This document shows, piece by piece, positions 17,415 through 27,794 of a stretch of DNA of 64,000 bases. Positions within the stretch are counted from its first letter, which is position 1. Each line of letters begins with the position of its first letter. Source of the stretch: an uncultured Clostridia bacterium (GTDB lineage: Bacteria; Bacillota; Clostridia; Christensenellales; UBA1242); assembly GCA_937874195.1 (NCBI GenBank), contig CALNBM010000015.1:15282-79281 (forward strand), written 5' to 3'. The notes beneath the pieces were generated by a model. That model saw nothing but the letters and a program-made list of their open reading frames with translations, was not told where the DNA came from and did not search any database. The translations under genes and the position numbers were made by a program.

Positions 17415-19355
17415 TTATTTTTTCTTGCTAACTATCGAAAAAAATGATTTTTTCTTTTTATCTTTGGTATCCTTTTCTTTCTCCTCGCTTTCGGTTTGAT
17501 TATCGTCTATCGATTCATTTGCGCCGGGAATTACTTGTTCATCATCATTACTTTCATTTGTTAGCACACCTATTGTATCATCCACAGTTTTTTCTAACTC
17601 GTCTTGCGTATCTAAGTAATTTTTATTTTCCGCCTCTATTGTTTGTTCTAATTCTTGCAGACTTTCATCATAAGTGGAAAAATTTGGTTTTACATCAATT
17701 TTTATTGGCTTAGCAACACTTTCTTGCTTTTTAATTTTTGAAATAAGTTGACTTTCTTGCTCTATTAATGATTGTTCTTTTTCTCGTGCATTTTTAAGCC
17801 TTTCTTCAGCTTCTGCAAGTTTTTGTTTAAGTTCATGGGAATCTTCAAAAGCAGTAAGCACATTTTCCAGCGATACTTTATTTGAATTTATTATTCTTTC
17901 TCTAAATTCACGGGAAGAGAAATAATCTTTAACATTACCTATTGCTTCAATTTGCGCAAGTTTTAAAATCAGGTCTTTCTCTAAACTATCAATTTTTATT
18001 TTTTTCTCTTCTGTTTCTTCTTCTTTCATTTTTAGTGATTTAGATAATAAGTCCACTTCTGTTTGCAAGTTAATTTTTTCTTCTTCTAATTGACGAAAAA
18101 CAGGTTCATTTTGAGCCGCTATCATGTCATTAATTATTCCATAAACACGATTTGCGTAAGTTTTGCCTTCGCTTTTCATTGACTCTTCAATAACTTTTTT
18201 TCTACTTTCGATTTCGCTTTTAATTGCATCAGCATCTTCTTGCATCTCTGCTTGTTGCTTATAGAATCGCTTTGATGCCAAATCATAATCTTTTTCCAAC
18301 TGTTGCAGTCTTTGTTGTTCTTCATTATATCTTTTCTTGATATAGTTGGCTTCAATTTGAATAGTTGTTGCATTTAATTGATTATTTAATTGAGCCATGT
18401 TTTCTCTATGCGTTTGTGCTTTTCTTTCAAAATCTTTAGTGACTTCATTAAAGTTTTTGTCAAAGTTATTAAGTTCGTTTGTCTTACCGTTTAATTTTTC
18501 ATTTAGTAATCTTCGTGAATTAAAATATTTTTCGCTCTCACGCATTGCTCTATCCATTAAAATGGAAAGTTCTATGCCCAGTTCATCAAAATCAAACTTT
18601 TCAAAAACATTTTCTTCTTCAGCCTCTGCGTTTTTTCGTTCTTCTTCATAAGCTTTCTTTTCCAGATAATCTTGTAAAACAGGGATACCTTCTTTAATCT
18701 CTTTTTTAGTGAAAAGAACTTCATAATCGATAAAGGAAGGTATTGTGGTTGAAGCTTTATTTAAAAATCTAGTAAATTCAGTAAACTCATAATTCAAATC
18801 TTCTGCTTTTTGAGATGTAACAAATTGAAAAACAACAATGGCAATATAGCCAATTAATAATACAAACAACGGAAGAGTGATAATGTAAATAAACGCATCG
18901 ATAACAGAATATGTGGAAACCAATCCCGATGAAATTAAAGCAATAACAATAGCAACAATCGTAGTAAAGTTTTTACTAACATTAACTGCGTTTCCAAAAC
19001 CGCCTGACTTATCTACTCTTTCTAAGCAATTTAATTTGTTTATATATTTGCTAGGAAGTCCATCACGATTAAGCACATATTCTTGCCAAGAAAAACGAAT
19101 AATTTTAGGCAAATCTTTAATTTTATTATTTAATTCCACTAAATTATCGTCATTAATATATGGATTTTTTAGAAAAAATTTATTTAATTTTTTTAATCCT
19201 CTTAATAATTTTGCGTCGTATGAAAAAGCTATTATTAGTGCGGTTATAAAAATTAAAACAAACATCAAAATAGCACCAATCACAACAATTGTGTTAGCAT
19301 TAATAATGCCACTAAACTGCTTAAATACTTGCACAACATTGTCGTAAAATGTCAT
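17415..19355 (-). CDS. Membrane-anchored coiled-coil protein of unknown function
   Basis: 646 residues. Transmembrane segments are predicted at about 21-45, 128-148 and 152-177, with a roughly 80-residue loop after the first. A long coiled coil rich in Glu, Lys and Gln follows (about 225-560), ending in an acidic then Lys-rich tail (KDKKKKSFFSIVSKKK). GGAGAAGG precedes the ATG. One helix, a cytosolic loop, two close helices and a long coiled tail recall MotA/ExbB-like channel proteins with extended tails such as ZorA. However, I do not see the family's conserved Gly/Thr channel motifs and no MotB/ExbD-like partner is adjacent. Function unknown. Confidence 0.6.
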   Translation of the reverse strand: MTFYDNVVQVFKQFSGIINANTIVVIGAILMFVLIFITALIIAFSYDAKLLRGLKKLNKFFLKNPYINDDNLVELNNKIKDLPKIIRFSWQEYVLNRDGLPSKYINKLNCLERVDKSGGFGNAVNVSKNFTTIVAIVIALISSGLVSTYSVIDAFIYIITLPLFVLLIGYIAIVVFQFVTSQKAEDLNYEFTEFTRFLNKASTTIPSFIDYEVLFTKKEIKEGIPVLQDYLEKKAYEEERKNAEAEEENVFEKFDFDELGIELSILMDRAMRESEKYFNSRRLLNEKLNGKTNELNNFDKNFNEVTKDFERKAQTHRENMAQLNNQLNATTIQIEANYIKKRYNEEQQRLQQLEKDYDLASKRFYKQQAEMQEDADAIKSEIESRKKVIEESMKSEGKTYANRVYGIINDMIAAQNEPVFRQLEEEKINLQTEVDLLSKSLKMKEEETEEKKIKIDSLEKDLILKLAQIEAIGNVKDYFSSREFRERIINSNKVSLENVLTAFEDSHELKQKLAEAEERLKNAREKEQSLIEQESQLISKIKKQESVAKPIKIDVKPNFSTYDESLQELEQTIEAENKNYLDTQDELEKTVDDTIGVLTNESNDDEQVIPGANESIDDNQTESEEKEKDTKDKKKKSFFSIVSKKK

Positions 19356-19570
19356 TTCCTTCTCCTGATAAATAACACATTATTTTGCAATATTATATCA
19401 CACTAGGTTTGTTATTGCTAATAAAATAATATAAAATCGAAATTTTTAATAGATATGTAGATAAAACAAAAGCACCTTAATTAGATTGATAAAAAATATA
19501 CTCTATTTTCTGCAATACTTTATAAAATTATTTTATATTAAGCCCTAAATTACAATAGTTTGTTATTTTT

Positions 19571-22500
19571 TTACACTTCAATTAGTCTGCTAAGTTCAAA
19601 CGAATAAATAAACTTATTTTTAACTGGTTTATTAAAGGCAAGTTCGTAAGCCTTTGCATAGATTTCTAACTGCAACGAGTAAGTGTTTCTAAACTGTTCA
19701 TCACGAGAAAACTTATTGGTTTTAAAATCAATTATTATAGCATAATCGTTAAAATCTATCGCAAGGTCAATAACACCTTGCACTATTATTTTATCGTTCA
19801 CAACACTATTTTTAATAAGATGACTATGTGGAACTGATAAAATAAACTGGCTTTCTTTTAAAATCTTTCCGCCATCTGCAATGCTATTAATAATGCTAAT
19901 AGCATTAGAAATTGCAGATGAATTTACTTTCTCTTTTAGTTTTACCCACTCAATATTTTCCTTTGTAACACTTTCAATTATAGATATAATTTCATCTGTG
20001 CTTTCACTATAATTTAATTTTTCCATAACTGCGTGATAGTAGTTTCCAACTTCTAGTGCGTGATTATTTTCCACTAAGTCTGTATCATTTAGTTTGAAAT
20101 TACTTGGCGCATAAGAAATTTTTTCATACGGCTCTTCTTCTCGCATAATGCTGGTTACACTATTTTTTATAGCGATTTCTTTTGAGTGTGCGTACGGATA
20201 TTTATAGTTATAATATTCGCTTAAATTTTTTGCTAAGTTTTCGTCGCCACCGCTTAGCAAAATTTGTTTGTTTTCGCACTTATCAAACTCAGTTTCCTCC
20301 ACACTATAAATGTTAACAGCACACTCTTTATGTGTGTTTTCGTTAAGCACAAATTTTTTATTATTTACAAAATTATACAAACTAACTTTGTCATATGAAT
20401 AGAAAAATAAATCTAGAAAAGAGCGACATTCGTAAATTTTATCTTTCTCTACCAACACACTGTTAAGCTTATATGTGCCAATTAAATGTAGACGGTCTTT
20501 AGCCCTTGTTAGCGCAACATAAAATAATCTTATTTCTTCATCTATTTTATTTTTAATATTTATTAATTTACATGCATTGACCACAATGGAAGCGCTTTCT
20601 AACCTACTATTCCCGTCAATATATTTAAGCCCAATTCCAAACTGGTCGTTTATCAATAATTGACTGTCGTTATCAAGTCTAAAACCCACACCCAAATCTG
20701 CCACGATAACGCAAGGATAATCCAAACCCTTACTGGAATGCATGGTGCTAACTTTAACACAGTTATCGTCATCCCCCACCAATAAATCATGTGATTTTTC
20801 AGCAAGTGAATTGATATAATCTAAAAATTTTGTTAGACAAAACGCATAGTTATCGTTTATAGAAAAAGTTAAAAACTCGTTAATGTTGCTTAGTTTTTCC
20901 CAGCCTTCAGGCAAACTGTTAAAATGATTTACCATATCAAAATCAATTAGCAATTTTTCTAGTGTTTCATAGATAGTGTGATTATGCATATAGTTTTTAT
21001 AAAAATCTATATATATTTTTAGTTTTGATATTTTGGCACAAATTTCATCATCTTTGTTATAATTTAATACCGCCTGCCAAAACTCGCTTTCCTTATCGCT
21101 TAATCGAATTTCTGTTAAAATATTTTCGTCTAAATTTATCATAAAACTTTTAAGCACTGTTGCAAGTGCTAAATCATCTTGAAAGTTGTTTATTAACTTT
21201 AAAAAACTAATAAGAAGGCAAACTTCATAACTATCAAATATATTGGTTTTATATTGCACCGAAACAGGGATATTGCACTCTTGCAAAGTTTTATAAAGTA
21301 CAGCAATTTTATTTTTATTTCGTGTGAGCACGGCAATATCTTTATATGTGTAATTTTTGCCGGTAAGCGAAATCCACTCACTAATTTTTTTAGCAACTAA
21401 CCTTGCTTCCGCCTCAACAGAATCTGCACGCAAAACCTTATTGTCTTCGTTTGCTGTGCTGTTAATAATATCCATGGAAACAACTTTATTATTAGTTAAA
21501 GTTTTCCCGCTTTTTAGCATTGCATCACTATAATCAACGCCGATAGTATCTTTTCTAATTAAGTTTTCAAAAATACCGTTTACAAACTGTAAGATGTTAT
21601 CTTCACTGCGATAGTTTTTATTAAAATTAAAAATTTGATGAGCGGTTTTGTTATTATACTTATCAATAAAGTTTTTAGGTTGCGACAGCCTAAATTCATA
21701 AATACTTTGTTTAACATCTCCAATCATAATTAGGTTATTGGCTTTTTTTAATTTGGTTAGAATCATTTCTTGAATATTGTTCACATCTTGATATTCATCA
21801 AAAAAAATATATTGATATTGCTCTTTAATTTCATTTAAAACAAGGTTATTATTTAATAGTTTTATGGTATAAAATTCAAGGTCATTAAAATCTAGCAAAT
21901 GTCTGCTTTTTTTAAGGCTGGCGTATTCATTATCCACTCGCTTTACAATTTCAAAAATTTTAGTAAGATTTTGCTTAATAATCGATAATTGTCTAACAAT
22001 TTCTTTATCACTTACTTTAAGCACAAACTTTTTTAAATTGTCACGAACTGCTTTATATTTATCCCACACTTCTTCCATATTGTCATATAGTTCTTGTTCG
22101 TAAACTGTTAAGTCTTTTGTTTTTTGTGGCTTTTTTAAATAAGTAAAATTATGCAAAGCATCACTTTGTTGTTGGAAAGTGGTGCTGTTATTAATTAGCG
22201 AAATTGCTTGCTTAATGTTTTCAATAAACACGAGTAACTTTTTATTGGCAACCATTGTTGCCTGCTCTTCTAAAAAAGTAAAACTTGGCAACATTTCACT
22301 CATATTTTCTTTTACTGCTTGCATTATAAACTTTACGCAAGTGTTTTTTTCTAAATCTAGATTATATGTGTTTTCCAGCATATTTTTTTTCCAAGTGTCT
22401 TCATCTACCACACTTTTCAAATAATTAAAAATGGTATTAACAATTCCTTTTAACACTGTGGTTTCACGCCTGGAATTATAACACTCGTAAAGTTCAAAAA

Positions 22501-22987
22501 AGCTTTTATCATCACTTACAATGTAGTTATTAAAAACATTAGTGATTGCATCATTAATTAAAAATGCTTGCTCTTTGTCACTTACTAATGAAAATGCAGG
22601 GTCAACGCCCACCACATAAAAATACTTTGTAATAAGTTTTTTACAAAAACTATGATTAGTACCAATATCGGCATTATTGATAAATTCAATCTGTTCCGCC
22701 AAGCGCTGTTTTAAAAATGGGTCAGTTATTGCAACTAAAAGTTTTTGCATACTTTTAAATAGTTTTATTTTCATTTCATTTGCTGCGGCATTAGTGAAAG
22801 TTAGCACTAATAAATTTTCTACGCTCACATTTTTATCCACTATTAAATAAAGAATCTTATTTATCATAGAAGAAGTTTTGCCTGTGCCTGCACTTGCAGA
22901 AACCAATATATCTTTAATACTTTCACATTTAACAAATTTAAGTTGCTCTTCATTTAAGTCTTTAACAATAATATCTTGTGGTTTCAT
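19571..22987 (-). CDS. addA: ATP-dependent helicase/nuclease subunit A
   Basis: 1138-residue AddA, the motor and one nuclease of the AddAB complex that resects double-strand breaks. UvrD/Rep-type helicase motifs run in order: Walker A ASAGTGKTSS (31-40), LTFTNAAANEM, the DExx-like FFDEYQDVNNIQ, and later motifs VSTMHSSKGLDYPCV and LFYVALTRAKDRL. The C-terminal RecB-like nuclease shows QGVIDLAIDF and IIIDFKTNKF, with the catalytic Asp/Asp/Lys set. AGGAGG precedes the ATG, which overlaps the addB stop (ATGA), so the two are translationally coupled. The order addB-addA is the usual one. Confidence 0.95.
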   Translation of the reverse strand: MKPQDIIVKDLNEEQLKFVKCESIKDILVSASAGTGKTSSMINKILYLIVDKNVSVENLLVLTFTNAAANEMKIKLFKSMQKLLVAITDPFLKQRLAEQIEFINNADIGTNHSFCKKLITKYFYVVGVDPAFSLVSDKEQAFLINDAITNVFNNYIVSDDKSFFELYECYNSRRETTVLKGIVNTIFNYLKSVVDEDTWKKNMLENTYNLDLEKNTCVKFIMQAVKENMSEMLPSFTFLEEQATMVANKKLLVFIENIKQAISLINNSTTFQQQSDALHNFTYLKKPQKTKDLTVYEQELYDNMEEVWDKYKAVRDNLKKFVLKVSDKEIVRQLSIIKQNLTKIFEIVKRVDNEYASLKKSRHLLDFNDLEFYTIKLLNNNLVLNEIKEQYQYIFFDEYQDVNNIQEMILTKLKKANNLIMIGDVKQSIYEFRLSQPKNFIDKYNNKTAHQIFNFNKNYRSEDNILQFVNGIFENLIRKDTIGVDYSDAMLKSGKTLTNNKVVSMDIINSTANEDNKVLRADSVEAEARLVAKKISEWISLTGKNYTYKDIAVLTRNKNKIAVLYKTLQECNIPVSVQYKTNIFDSYEVCLLISFLKLINNFQDDLALATVLKSFMINLDENILTEIRLSDKESEFWQAVLNYNKDDEICAKISKLKIYIDFYKNYMHNHTIYETLEKLLIDFDMVNHFNSLPEGWEKLSNINEFLTFSINDNYAFCLTKFLDYINSLAEKSHDLLVGDDDNCVKVSTMHSSKGLDYPCVIVADLGVGFRLDNDSQLLINDQFGIGLKYIDGNSRLESASIVVNACKLINIKNKIDEEIRLFYVALTRAKDRLHLIGTYKLNSVLVEKDKIYECRSFLDLFFYSYDKVSLYNFVNNKKFVLNENTHKECAVNIYSVEETEFDKCENKQILLSGGDENLAKNLSEYYNYKYPYAHSKEIAIKNSVTSIMREEEPYEKISYAPSNFKLNDTDLVENNHALEVGNYYHAVMEKLNYSESTDEIISIIESVTKENIEWVKLKEKVNSSAISNAISIINSIADGGKILKESQFILSVPHSHLIKNSVVNDKIIVQGVIDLAIDFNDYAIIIDFKTNKFSRDEQFRNTYSLQLEIYAKAYELAFNKPVKNKFIYSFELSRLIEV

Positions 22988-25900
22988 GATTGCACCTCCT
23001 CTTCTGTTAGTGCTTTAAATTCCTCAAAGTTTTTCACTTTTTCTTTTTCGCGCGTCTCATCGCCGTAGTTTTCATTAAAATTACAAATTGCTTTGTAGTC
23101 ACAAAATTCGCAAGCAATCTCACTACTTGCCTTCATTGGATTAGGTTGAAGTTCGCCAACCAGTATTTTTTCTGCTCCTTTTTTCATTAAATCGAAAACA
23201 TAATTGCATAATTTATCCAGTTCACTTTCTGTTATGCAAAGTTTAGTGTCTTTAATAGCACCATATTTGTCGGTGGAAAGATTTACTATTTTGCTTACAT
23301 AGTCAGCATTTGCTAAATTGTCATCGAAATTTAAAATGTTTTCAAGATTTTTAACAATTATACCTTGCAACTTATATAAACATTTGGCATCTTCTTTATC
23401 AAAAACATTTAATATAGGCAGATAAAAAGCACCGGCAGGTTTTAAGCCACTTGCATTTTCATATATTTTGGTATATACAATTAATTGAATTTTTTTCCCG
23501 TTATAAATATCACTTAAATCATTGAACTTTGAACTATATGAGCCAGTTTTATAATCTATTACTCTAAAACTATCTCCACACGCGTCCACTCTGTCAATAA
23601 CACCTTTAAGATAGATTTTTCTATTACCCACATTTATTGATAATGTATCGCTTTTAAAAAATTGTTCTGTGCTTTTTTTGGTGGGAACAAATTTACTATG
23701 CTGTTGTTGATATATAAGCGCGTCTGTTATTCTTTCCGCCTCGTTTAAAAACGCATGACAATAAAAATTATTGTATTCATTAGTGGTTATGTAATCATAT
23801 TTGGGGTTATGTAAAACACTATGTATAATATCTCTCGCGGTGGTTTTAGCACTCGCTAACCAGTCATCGCTGTCAATATTTTCACAAATCAACGGCACGA
23901 TGATTTTTAAAAACTCATGCAGAATAATTCCGTTATCAATGTTAGCTTCATCTTCTTGCTTTCTTAATTTTAGTCCATAACTTATAAAAAACTTATATGG
24001 GCATTCGAAATAATTTTCAAGTTCACTAATACTTGTATAATTATTTTTAAAGAAAAGTTCGTTCGCTTTTTTTATATTAGGAATATTAGACTTATAATTT
24101 ATATTTTTCATAATTTTATTAGTGAAGTTAGCGTCCGTCAACTGCAAAGAGTGTTGCAGTGAGTGAAGCAAATTCACATAGTTTTTGTTACCGTTAAAAA
24201 CATTCCATTGCTTTAAAAGATGAGTGTAATTTTCTTTTGCGTTTTCTAAATTGATATTATTAAATATAATATTTTCTTGAACAATATTAGGGTGTGCGTT
24301 AAAAATCATATCAAAATCTGCCGATGCATCATACTCTTTAATATTAAGCAGGTTTTTCATATCATCATACCAAATTGTTGGAAAAGCTAAATCGCCGTTT
24401 TCTTTTTGGCGAATGTAAGAAATAACAAGAGATTTTTCATAAACAAAAATGCTTTCATAAACCTTAAAACGCTTTCGTTTATTTATTACCGCTACTGTTG
24501 GGTTTAATTTGTTTTTGTTTTTTAACTCACTTATATCTTTATCTGTTATAATACTTGTGTCTAATTGATAGGATGGCATGCTGCCTTCGTTAGCACCGAG
24601 TATGTAAACATTTTTATTTTTTCTAAAATAACTTATGTTTATCTCACCTATAAACACAGCATCCATAGCGATTGGTGGTAGGGTTAGTGTTATATCATTA
24701 ATAACCGCCAGACAAATCTCACTAAACTCTTTTGCAGTGCAATCGTGGGAATCCAAAACAAGTTGAAGTTCATCAAACGCTTTGTTTAATTTTGATATAA
24801 CTTGCTCGTGTGTTCTATAATCGATTATGTTATTTCCCCCAAGCAATTTTTCTCTATGTATTTCTTCACTCTCATGCGTTACATCAAACAGAAATTTTGT
24901 GAAATATTCCATTTTTTCGCCGAAAGCATTAGCGTTTTTAAAATCTGTTATAGCATTATTATAATTTTCGAAATAACTATTAATTATAGCAAATTCTTCA
25001 TTTTTTATATTGATTAAACTTTTTCCCACAAGTCCATATTTAGTTAAATAATGCTCAAACCGTTCCACTAGTCTCTGGTCAACATTTGCAAAAGGACTTT
25101 TTAAAATATCTAACACATTATATTTGTTTACTTCTCCACACACAATTTTTAGTGCGTTTATGATAAACCTGCAAAACACATGTGATTTAAGCGGTGTGCT
25201 TTCGTCTAGATAGTACGACACATCCATCTTTTCGCATTGCTTTTTTATTTCGCTAGCATAAGTCAACAACGATGGAACAATAATCGTGAAGTCATTAAAC
25301 TTTGTTTTATTTAAAATAATATTTTGTTTTATATCAAGTAGCGTATGTTTCACTTCGTCCTTTAAGCTTTTGAAACTAAGTAACTTAATATTATCGCTTG
25401 TTAAATCAGATTGTTCACAATTTGTACTAAATAGGTTTTCTAGTAGCAAATTTTCTTCCGCTTTTAAATTGCTAATGCATTTCTTAGTGTTCACAGCAAC
25501 ACCTAATTGTCTGCATAAATCTAACACATTAAAATAAACACTATTTAAGTGCAGTAGTTCATTATTTGTTGGCTGTGATTTGCTATAAGTGGTTGCAAAC
25601 GAAACGCTTTTAGCGTGCTTAATTAATTTCCCAATAATGTTATATTGTTGAACAGTAAAATCTTCAAACATAACAAAATAAAAGTTTGTATCGCCATAAC
25701 CTTTGTTTATATTCCGTGCAAATAAATCTAACCTGTTAAAACTGTCGGTAAAATTGTTTTGCAAAAACTCTTCATATTTTTCATAAATTAACTTTATGTC
25801 ACTAAGCTTGCTTTTTAGCGTTTTATTAGAAATGGCAATGTCAATATCAATTGGTGTAATATGGCAACTCTTAAATAAACAAATGGTGTTATATAACTCT

Positions 25901-26244
25901 CCCGCAAAACCACTTAGCGATATAGCGTTTTTAAAACTGGTTAAATTGTTCTTATTATCTAATAACAGTTTTTTAATAAGTGCCACCGCACTGTTTTTAG
26001 TTAACACTTTTTCATTAGGCGATAGTTTAGACGCTTTTTTTGCAAGGCGAGAAAGAGTTATAACAGAAAGGTCAAAAAAACACTTTTCATCTAGAACTTC
26101 AAATAGTTCTTTCTCAATGTTTAGCGTGCATCTATCAGGGCAAATTACTATATGCTTTTCATTTTTATTTCTGTTTTTAAGTGCAAAAAAAAGTTGATTT
26201 TTGCTTATTTCATTAATAAGTGCAGTATATAAACTAACTTTCAT
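22984..26244 (-). CDS. addB: ATP-dependent nuclease subunit B, no Walker A motif
   Basis: 1086-residue AddB partner of AddA. The C-terminal nuclease domain has YFECPYKFF, GVIDRVDACGDSFRVIDYKTG, and a terminal SEIACEFCDYKAIC. The first Cys plus these three give the four ligands of the AddB 4Fe-4S cluster. The N-terminus (MKVSLYTALINEISKNQLFF) lacks the GxxxxGKT motif that Bacillus-type AddB retains. In this it resembles streptococcal RexB, where AddB-type helicase motifs are degenerate. It ends in TGA overlapping the addA ATG. Recombination-hotspot recognition by its helicase-like domain cannot be judged here. Confidence 0.92.
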   Translation of the reverse strand: MKVSLYTALINEISKNQLFFALKNRNKNEKHIVICPDRCTLNIEKELFEVLDEKCFFDLSVITLSRLAKKASKLSPNEKVLTKNSAVALIKKLLLDNKNNLTSFKNAISLSGFAGELYNTICLFKSCHITPIDIDIAISNKTLKSKLSDIKLIYEKYEEFLQNNFTDSFNRLDLFARNINKGYGDTNFYFVMFEDFTVQQYNIIGKLIKHAKSVSFATTYSKSQPTNNELLHLNSVYFNVLDLCRQLGVAVNTKKCISNLKAEENLLLENLFSTNCEQSDLTSDNIKLLSFKSLKDEVKHTLLDIKQNIILNKTKFNDFTIIVPSLLTYASEIKKQCEKMDVSYYLDESTPLKSHVFCRFIINALKIVCGEVNKYNVLDILKSPFANVDQRLVERFEHYLTKYGLVGKSLINIKNEEFAIINSYFENYNNAITDFKNANAFGEKMEYFTKFLFDVTHESEEIHREKLLGGNNIIDYRTHEQVISKLNKAFDELQLVLDSHDCTAKEFSEICLAVINDITLTLPPIAMDAVFIGEINISYFRKNKNVYILGANEGSMPSYQLDTSIITDKDISELKNKNKLNPTVAVINKRKRFKVYESIFVYEKSLVISYIRQKENGDLAFPTIWYDDMKNLLNIKEYDASADFDMIFNAHPNIVQENIIFNNINLENAKENYTHLLKQWNVFNGNKNYVNLLHSLQHSLQLTDANFTNKIMKNINYKSNIPNIKKANELFFKNNYTSISELENYFECPYKFFISYGLKLRKQEDEANIDNGIILHEFLKIIVPLICENIDSDDWLASAKTTARDIIHSVLHNPKYDYITTNEYNNFYCHAFLNEAERITDALIYQQQHSKFVPTKKSTEQFFKSDTLSINVGNRKIYLKGVIDRVDACGDSFRVIDYKTGSYSSKFNDLSDIYNGKKIQLIVYTKIYENASGLKPAGAFYLPILNVFDKEDAKCLYKLQGIIVKNLENILNFDDNLANADYVSKIVNLSTDKYGAIKDTKLCITESELDKLCNYVFDLMKKGAEKILVGELQPNPMKASSEIACEFCDYKAICNFNENYGDETREKEKVKNFEEFKALTEEEVQS

Positions 26245-26341
26245 TTTTTCTCACTTTTTATTTTCTTTGGTTTTTGCGGTTTTAATAAATTTGCTAAAAA
26301 CAACCCTTATATAAAGGTCACTAATCAAGTTATTTCATTTT

Positions 26342-26459
26342 ATCAAAAAGAGCGAGTTAACGCAAATATTTTAAACCGCATCTAAAATTGTTATTTTAAT
26401 TAATCAAAAAGAGTGAGTAAACGCAAATATTTTAAACCGCATCTAAAATTGTTATTTCA
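26342..26459. repeat. 61-bp tandem duplication
   Basis: The block beginning ATCAAAAAGAG at 26342 recurs at 26403, a period of 61 bases, with only a few differences (GCGAGTTAACGC versus GTGAGTAAACGC). The second copy runs into the stop codon of the 87-residue gene on the minus strand. It lies between that gene and addB and may be a recent duplication. Confidence 0.85.
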
Positions 26460-26720
26460 ATTTAACTTACTTAATATGCTTTTAATTTTCGTTTGATAAT
26501 ACACCAACTTTTTTTTATATTCACTTTCAATTTCGGCGGCAATCGATTTTTTTATAAGCCTAATAAAGCCCATAAAAAGATTCATCATATCTTGTTCTGT
26601 TAAAAACTTATCGGTTTTTTCAAATTGCAAAACTTTGGCAGTTTGAATGTTCCTTGAAAACACCGTTTGTTTCATTTTTTTATTTTTATATGGAATAAGT
26701 TTTTTAATACTTGGTTTCAT
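26457..26720 (-). CDS. Small hypothetical basic protein, 87 residues
   Basis: Lys-rich protein with a basic N-terminus (MKPSIKKLIPYKNKKMKQ) and two predicted helices in the C-terminal half. An AAGGA ribosome binding site lies seven bases upstream of the ATG, which supports it as a gene. It is transcribed toward addB and is divergent from the 321-residue gene. It ends in TGA at the edge of the 61-bp tandem duplication. No family is recognised. Confidence 0.5.
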   Translation of the reverse strand: MKPSIKKLIPYKNKKMKQTVFSRNIQTAKVLQFEKTDKFLTEQDMMNLFMGFIRLIKKSIAAEIESEYKKKLVYYQTKIKSILSKLN

Positions 26721-26828
26721 GTTTTTTTCCTTATGGTTTGCTTAATTATTGCCTATTGGATTTTTTTAAAACGGTATGAAATAAAAAATTTTATCATATA
26801 CATAGTAAAAAAGAAAAAGGTGAAAATT

Positions 26829-27794
26829 GTGGAAAACTTAACATTTTTGCATTTTACCAGTGCAGTAGATTTTAACTTAAATATAAACGGCGAATATGTG
26901 AAAACTTCAAGCACTCACGAAAATAGATTTGTGACTGTTGCAACCACTAAAAAAGCCATATATTTCACATACTTACCTATTTCCACGACAAAAACATATT
27001 TGCCTTTCACACAAAAGTTAGAATTAAATAAAGATGGCATAAACTCACAATCGCAATATGTGGAAGTAATTCCTTTCAAAAATAACCATTATGAAATTTT
27101 TTTAACTCCGCCACTTTCTGCCACAAACACTCTTTCTGAAATTATTAATGAAGAATATTTTGGCAAAACTAATGTGGTTTTACTTAATAATAACACTGGT
27201 AATATTTTTGTTTACGACAATAACAAACTCAAAAAACAGTTTGTAACATCAATAATAAAAAACGCTGAACTCAATCAAAAAAATAACAATATTATTATAA
27301 AATGCGAACTTGAGGAAGATAAATATTTTTTAGTTATATTAAAAGCAGATACTATTGAAACAATTTTAGAAGTTGAATGCGACACAATCGAAGAAAATGA
27401 AACACAAATCAAGGCACTTAAAAAAATGCTGGATTTATCTAAACATGCTTTCGTTAATACCTTTTCTTTTGAAACTAATAAAGTTGAAACATATAAAGTG
27501 TTTTTAAACAACCAACCTAACAAAACAACAGATAAATATCTTATACCACTAGCATTTTTAGAAGCGGTAAAATATGAGAACTTCAATCTTGCTAAAAGTT
27601 ATTTGGCAAGTGACCTTGCCGAAGCGCCAGACAACTTTTTTGCTGGTTATTTTGGAAATATTAAAAATATATATTTTGATAGATATAATTTAAACAAGCC
27701 AAATGTGGGCTACACTATTAAAGCAAATGAAATTTTTTCTTACTTTGAGTTTGCTATTGAAAATGGAATGATAACAGAAATTACAAAGGTTTAA
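26829..27794 (+). CDS. Hypothetical protein, 321 residues, GTG start
   Basis: Soluble protein beginning VENLTFLHF (GTG read as Met). I chose GTG 26829 because AAAGG lies eight bases upstream; the longer frame from 26667 would run antisense through the neighbouring small gene and add a hydrophobic leader without a ribosome binding site. The N-terminal half is beta-rich and the middle has an acidic segment (ECDTIEENETQ). The C-terminal third (EAVKYENFNLAKSYL ... ENGMITEI) resembles a small alpha/beta domain. No catalytic motif, signal peptide or membrane helix is seen. It stands upstream of the YugP-like pair. Function unknown. Confidence 0.6.
   Translation: MENLTFLHFTSAVDFNLNINGEYVKTSSTHENRFVTVATTKKAIYFTYLPISTTKTYLPFTQKLELNKDGINSQSQYVEVIPFKNNHYEIFLTPPLSATNTLSEIINEEYFGKTNVVLLNNNTGNIFVYDNNKLKKQFVTSIIKNAELNQKNNNIIIKCELEEDKYFLVILKADTIETILEVECDTIEENETQIKALKKMLDLSKHAFVNTFSFETNKVETYKVFLNNQPNKTTDKYLIPLAFLEAVKYENFNLAKSYLASDLAEAPDNFFAGYFGNIKNIYFDRYNLNKPNVGYTIKANEIFSYFEFAIENGMITEITKV

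Noticed and set aside
26667..26828. Hydrophobic N-terminal extension of the 321-residue protein
   Set aside because: It runs antisense through the 87-residue gene and has no ribosome binding site, whereas GTG 26829 has AAAGG at eight bases.
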